The position numbers and the translations under genes were made by a program. Positions 62,220 to 64,000 of a stretch of DNA of 64,000 nucleotides are shown here, piece after piece. How positions within the stretch are numbered: position 1 is the first letter of the stretch; every line of letters begins with the position of its first letter. The notes below the pieces were generated by a model, which had not been told where the DNA came from, did no database searches, and was given only the letters and a program-made list of their open reading frames with translations. Origin of the DNA: Micromonospora musae (lineage in GTDB: Bacteria; Actinomycetota; Actinomycetes; Mycobacteriales; Micromonosporaceae); assembly GCF_003626635.1 (NCBI RefSeq), contig NZ_RAZT01000008.1, forward strand, positions 342,579 through 406,578, in the 5' to 3' direction.

Positions 62220-63851
62220 ATGGGCGGAGGGGACCGGTTCGCGGTGCGGCCGCTCGGTGGGCGGTACCGGCTCATCGAGCAGCTCGGCGCGGGTGGCATG
62301 TCGGTGGTGTGGCGCGGCTACGACGAGGTGCTCGGACGGCAGGTCGCGGTCAAGGTGCTGGCGTCCCGGTTGGCGAGCGAGCGCGCCCTCCGGCACCGGC
62401 TCCGCGCCGAGGCGCAGGCCGCTGCGCGGCTCTACCACCCCAACATCACCAACGTCTACGACTACGGCGAGTCCGAGCAGGACGGCGTCACCGTCCCGTA
62501 CGTCGTGATGGAGCTGATCGACGGCGGCTCGCTGAGCAGCCGGCTCGGCCGCGAGCGACAGCTGCCCTGGCGGGAGGCGGTGACGATCGCCGCCGAGGTC
62601 GCCTCGGCGCTGGCCACCGCGCACGCCCGAGGGGTGGTGCACCGGGACGTCACCCCGGGCAACGTGATGCTGACGCCGACCGGGGTGAAGGTCGTCGACT
62701 TCGGCATCTCCGCCCTGGTCGGGGAGAGTGAGCGGGGCACGGACGGCGCCCTGCTCGGCACCCCCGCGTACCTCGCGCCGGAACGCCTCGACGGCGGCCA
62801 GGTGTCGCCTGCCACCGACGTGTACGCCGTGGGCCTGCTGCTCTACCGGATGCTCACCGGCCGGCTGCCGTGGCAGGCCAGCACCACCACGGAGATGCTG
62901 CGCGCGCACCTGTACAACGACCCGGAGCCGATGCCCGCCGTGCCGACGCTCCCCGACGGGGTGGCCGACCTGGTGCGTCGCTGCCTGGCGAAGCGCCCCG
63001 AGGAGCGACCGTCCACCACCGAGCTCGCCGGCATTCTCGCCGACGCGGCCGGGGTGCTCACCGCGATACCCGTCTCGCCCGCCGCCGGCCCGCTGGGCCC
63101 GGCCACCCTGGCGGACGCCGGCACGACGATCCTGCCCTGGTCGGGGGCGGAGACGGGTGCGCTGCCCACCCGGCACCGGCGAGCCGTCTCCCGGCGGCGG
63201 CGCGTCGAGGCGGGGGTGGCGGCCGCTGGCCTGGTGGCGGTCACCGCGGCGCTCTGGGGAGTTACCGGGCGGAGCCCGGCGAGCGGCGGCGTGGAGCCGC
63301 CGACCGGGGCCCGGTTGGGGATGGCGGGTACGCCGGTCTGTCAGGTGGCGTACGCGCTGCGCAGCGACTCCGGCAAGGACTTCGCCGCCGAGCTGACGCT
63401 CACCAACACCGGGGCCCGGGAACTGCGCGACTGGGCGGTGAACTTCACCTTCCCGGGCGGGCAGACGGTGACCCGGGCGACCCCGGCGTCCGCGAGCCAG
63501 CAGGGGCGGACGGTGGTGGTACGTCCACCGGCGGGTCGGCCCGCGCTGGCGCCGGGCGCCGCCGAGAAGGTCAGCCTCACGGGGCGCTACACCGGGGGGA
63601 ATCCGCTGCCGGTCACGTTCACCCTCGGCGGCGAGAGCTGCGGGGTGCAGGTCTCCGGGGTGGCGGGCCGGCCCCCGGCCCCGGCGGCCACGAAGTCACC
63701 GGCCAAGGCCACCACCACGAAGACCAGCGCCACGTCGCGCGGCACCGGCTCGGGCGGCCCCGGCGGCCCCGGTGCTGGAAACGGCCCCGCCGGGCATCCG
63801 AAGCCCGACAAGCCCGACAAGCCCCCCAAGGGCAAGCCCCCCAAGAAGTAA
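62220..63851 (+). CDS. Ser/Thr protein kinase with CBM2-like extracellular domain
   Basis: A 543-residue protein. Cytoplasmic kinase domain: ATP lysine Lys45 (VAVKVL), catalytic loop HRDVTPGN with Asp143 and DFG Asp160. The Lys normally found in HRDxKxxN is Thr here. After a single membrane helix (VEAGVAAAGLVAVTAALWG) the outer part is CBM2-like (CQVAYALRSDSGKDFAAEL, LRDWAVNFTFPGG), then a Pro/Lys-rich tail. PASTA repeats are absent. The ATG at 62220 is the likely start. A C-rich tract and palindrome follow the stop. Confidence 0.9.
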   Translation: MGGGDRFAVRPLGGRYRLIEQLGAGGMSVVWRGYDEVLGRQVAVKVLASRLASERALRHRLRAEAQAAARLYHPNITNVYDYGESEQDGVTVPYVVMELIDGGSLSSRLGRERQLPWREAVTIAAEVASALATAHARGVVHRDVTPGNVMLTPTGVKVVDFGISALVGESERGTDGALLGTPAYLAPERLDGGQVSPATDVYAVGLLLYRMLTGRLPWQASTTTEMLRAHLYNDPEPMPAVPTLPDGVADLVRRCLAKRPEERPSTTELAGILADAAGVLTAIPVSPAAGPLGPATLADAGTTILPWSGAETGALPTRHRRAVSRRRRVEAGVAAAGLVAVTAALWGVTGRSPASGGVEPPTGARLGMAGTPVCQVAYALRSDSGKDFAAELTLTNTGARELRDWAVNFTFPGGQTVTRATPASASQQGRTVVVRPPAGRPALAPGAAEKVSLTGRYTGGNPLPVTFTLGGESCGVQVSGVAGRPPAPAATKSPAKATTTKTSATSRGTGSGGPGGPGAGNGPAGHPKPDKPDKPPKGKPPKK

Positions 63852-63922
63852 CCCCACCCCACCCCACCCCACCACCGCCCGCCCCCGCCCCCGCCCCCGC
63901 TCACCCGCCCAAGATCCACGCT

Positions 63923-63976
63923 CTTTCTCGGAAAGAGTGGGCATCCGGGCGCGAATGGCCACTCTTTCCGAGAAAG
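63923..63976. repeat. Second copy of the family A palindrome
   Basis: Arms 63923-63944 and 63955-63976 pair over 22 bases with one mismatch and a 10-base loop. The core GGAAAGAGTGG...CAT matches the palindrome at 28833-28882. As in the first copy, a C-rich, G-poor tract follows the gene's stop codon and precedes the hairpin. Confidence 0.82.
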
Positions 63977-64000
63977 TGCGCACGCCGGAGCGCCCGCGCC

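Overview
The window is about 64 kb of very GC-rich chromosome with actinobacterial gene content. Evidence for this includes a rex-hemA-hemC-hemD-hemB operon, many GTG starts, 4-bp ATGA/GTGA gene junctions, actinobacterial phospholipase A2, GH51 arabinofuranosidase and a Ser/Thr kinase with an extracellular domain. Intergenic palindromes and overall style suggest Micromonosporaceae, probably Micromonospora. That genus call is an inference; no rRNA is present to confirm it.

Layout. 1-4102: the 3' end of an acyl-CoA synthetase, a glutaredoxin-like protein and a HAD phosphatase, convergent with a NarL-type two-component pair. 4393-10182: a Rex operator/promoter and the rex-hemACDB tetrapyrrole operon, mostly translationally coupled. 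10183-16182: an XRE regulator, a double-GNAT acetyltransferase, a membrane-anchored lytic transglycosylase, an FmdB zinc ribbon and two paralogous TrmB/LuxR-like regulators. 16483-26903: a large secreted subtilisin with kelch and carboxypeptidase-regulatory domains, a cyclase-ATPase-TPR regulator, two tandem-repeat arrays, a secreted phospholipase A2 and a secreted GHL10 hydrolase. 27230-28726: an amino acid permease. 29005-35898: a divergent arabinan-utilisation locus (GH51, ABC binding protein, two permeases, GH43 lipoprotein, LacI regulator) with paired operators. 36066-40714: housekeeping genes (BON-methyltransferase, ABC-F ATPase, ROK, TPR, Smr).

40715-52207 is an accessory island with visibly lower GC and different codon use. 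It carries a DUF4429/SHOCT protein, an AlbA_2/HATPase protein with a coupled small ORF, an AIPR-family protein, a fused nuclease-methyltransferase with its own S subunit (BcgI-like layout, no translocase seen), and a PIN-plus-Mrr fusion protein. It ends in the 3' stub of a threonine/serine dehydratase gene, which looks like an insertion or replacement scar. This cluster is the best candidate for an anti-phage system that has not been described as a unit.

52425-63851: an M28 membrane peptidase, a four-gene signalling operon (receiver-PP2C, CHASE3 histidine kinase, Rcp1-like receiver, inositol-phosphatase-like enzyme), a secreted coiled-coil protein, a membrane spermidine-synthase-like protein and a Ser/Thr kinase with a CBM2-like ectodomain.

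Four long palindromes lie downstream of gene ends. Three of them follow C-rich, G-poor tracts directly after stop codons, and two of the four share one core sequence.
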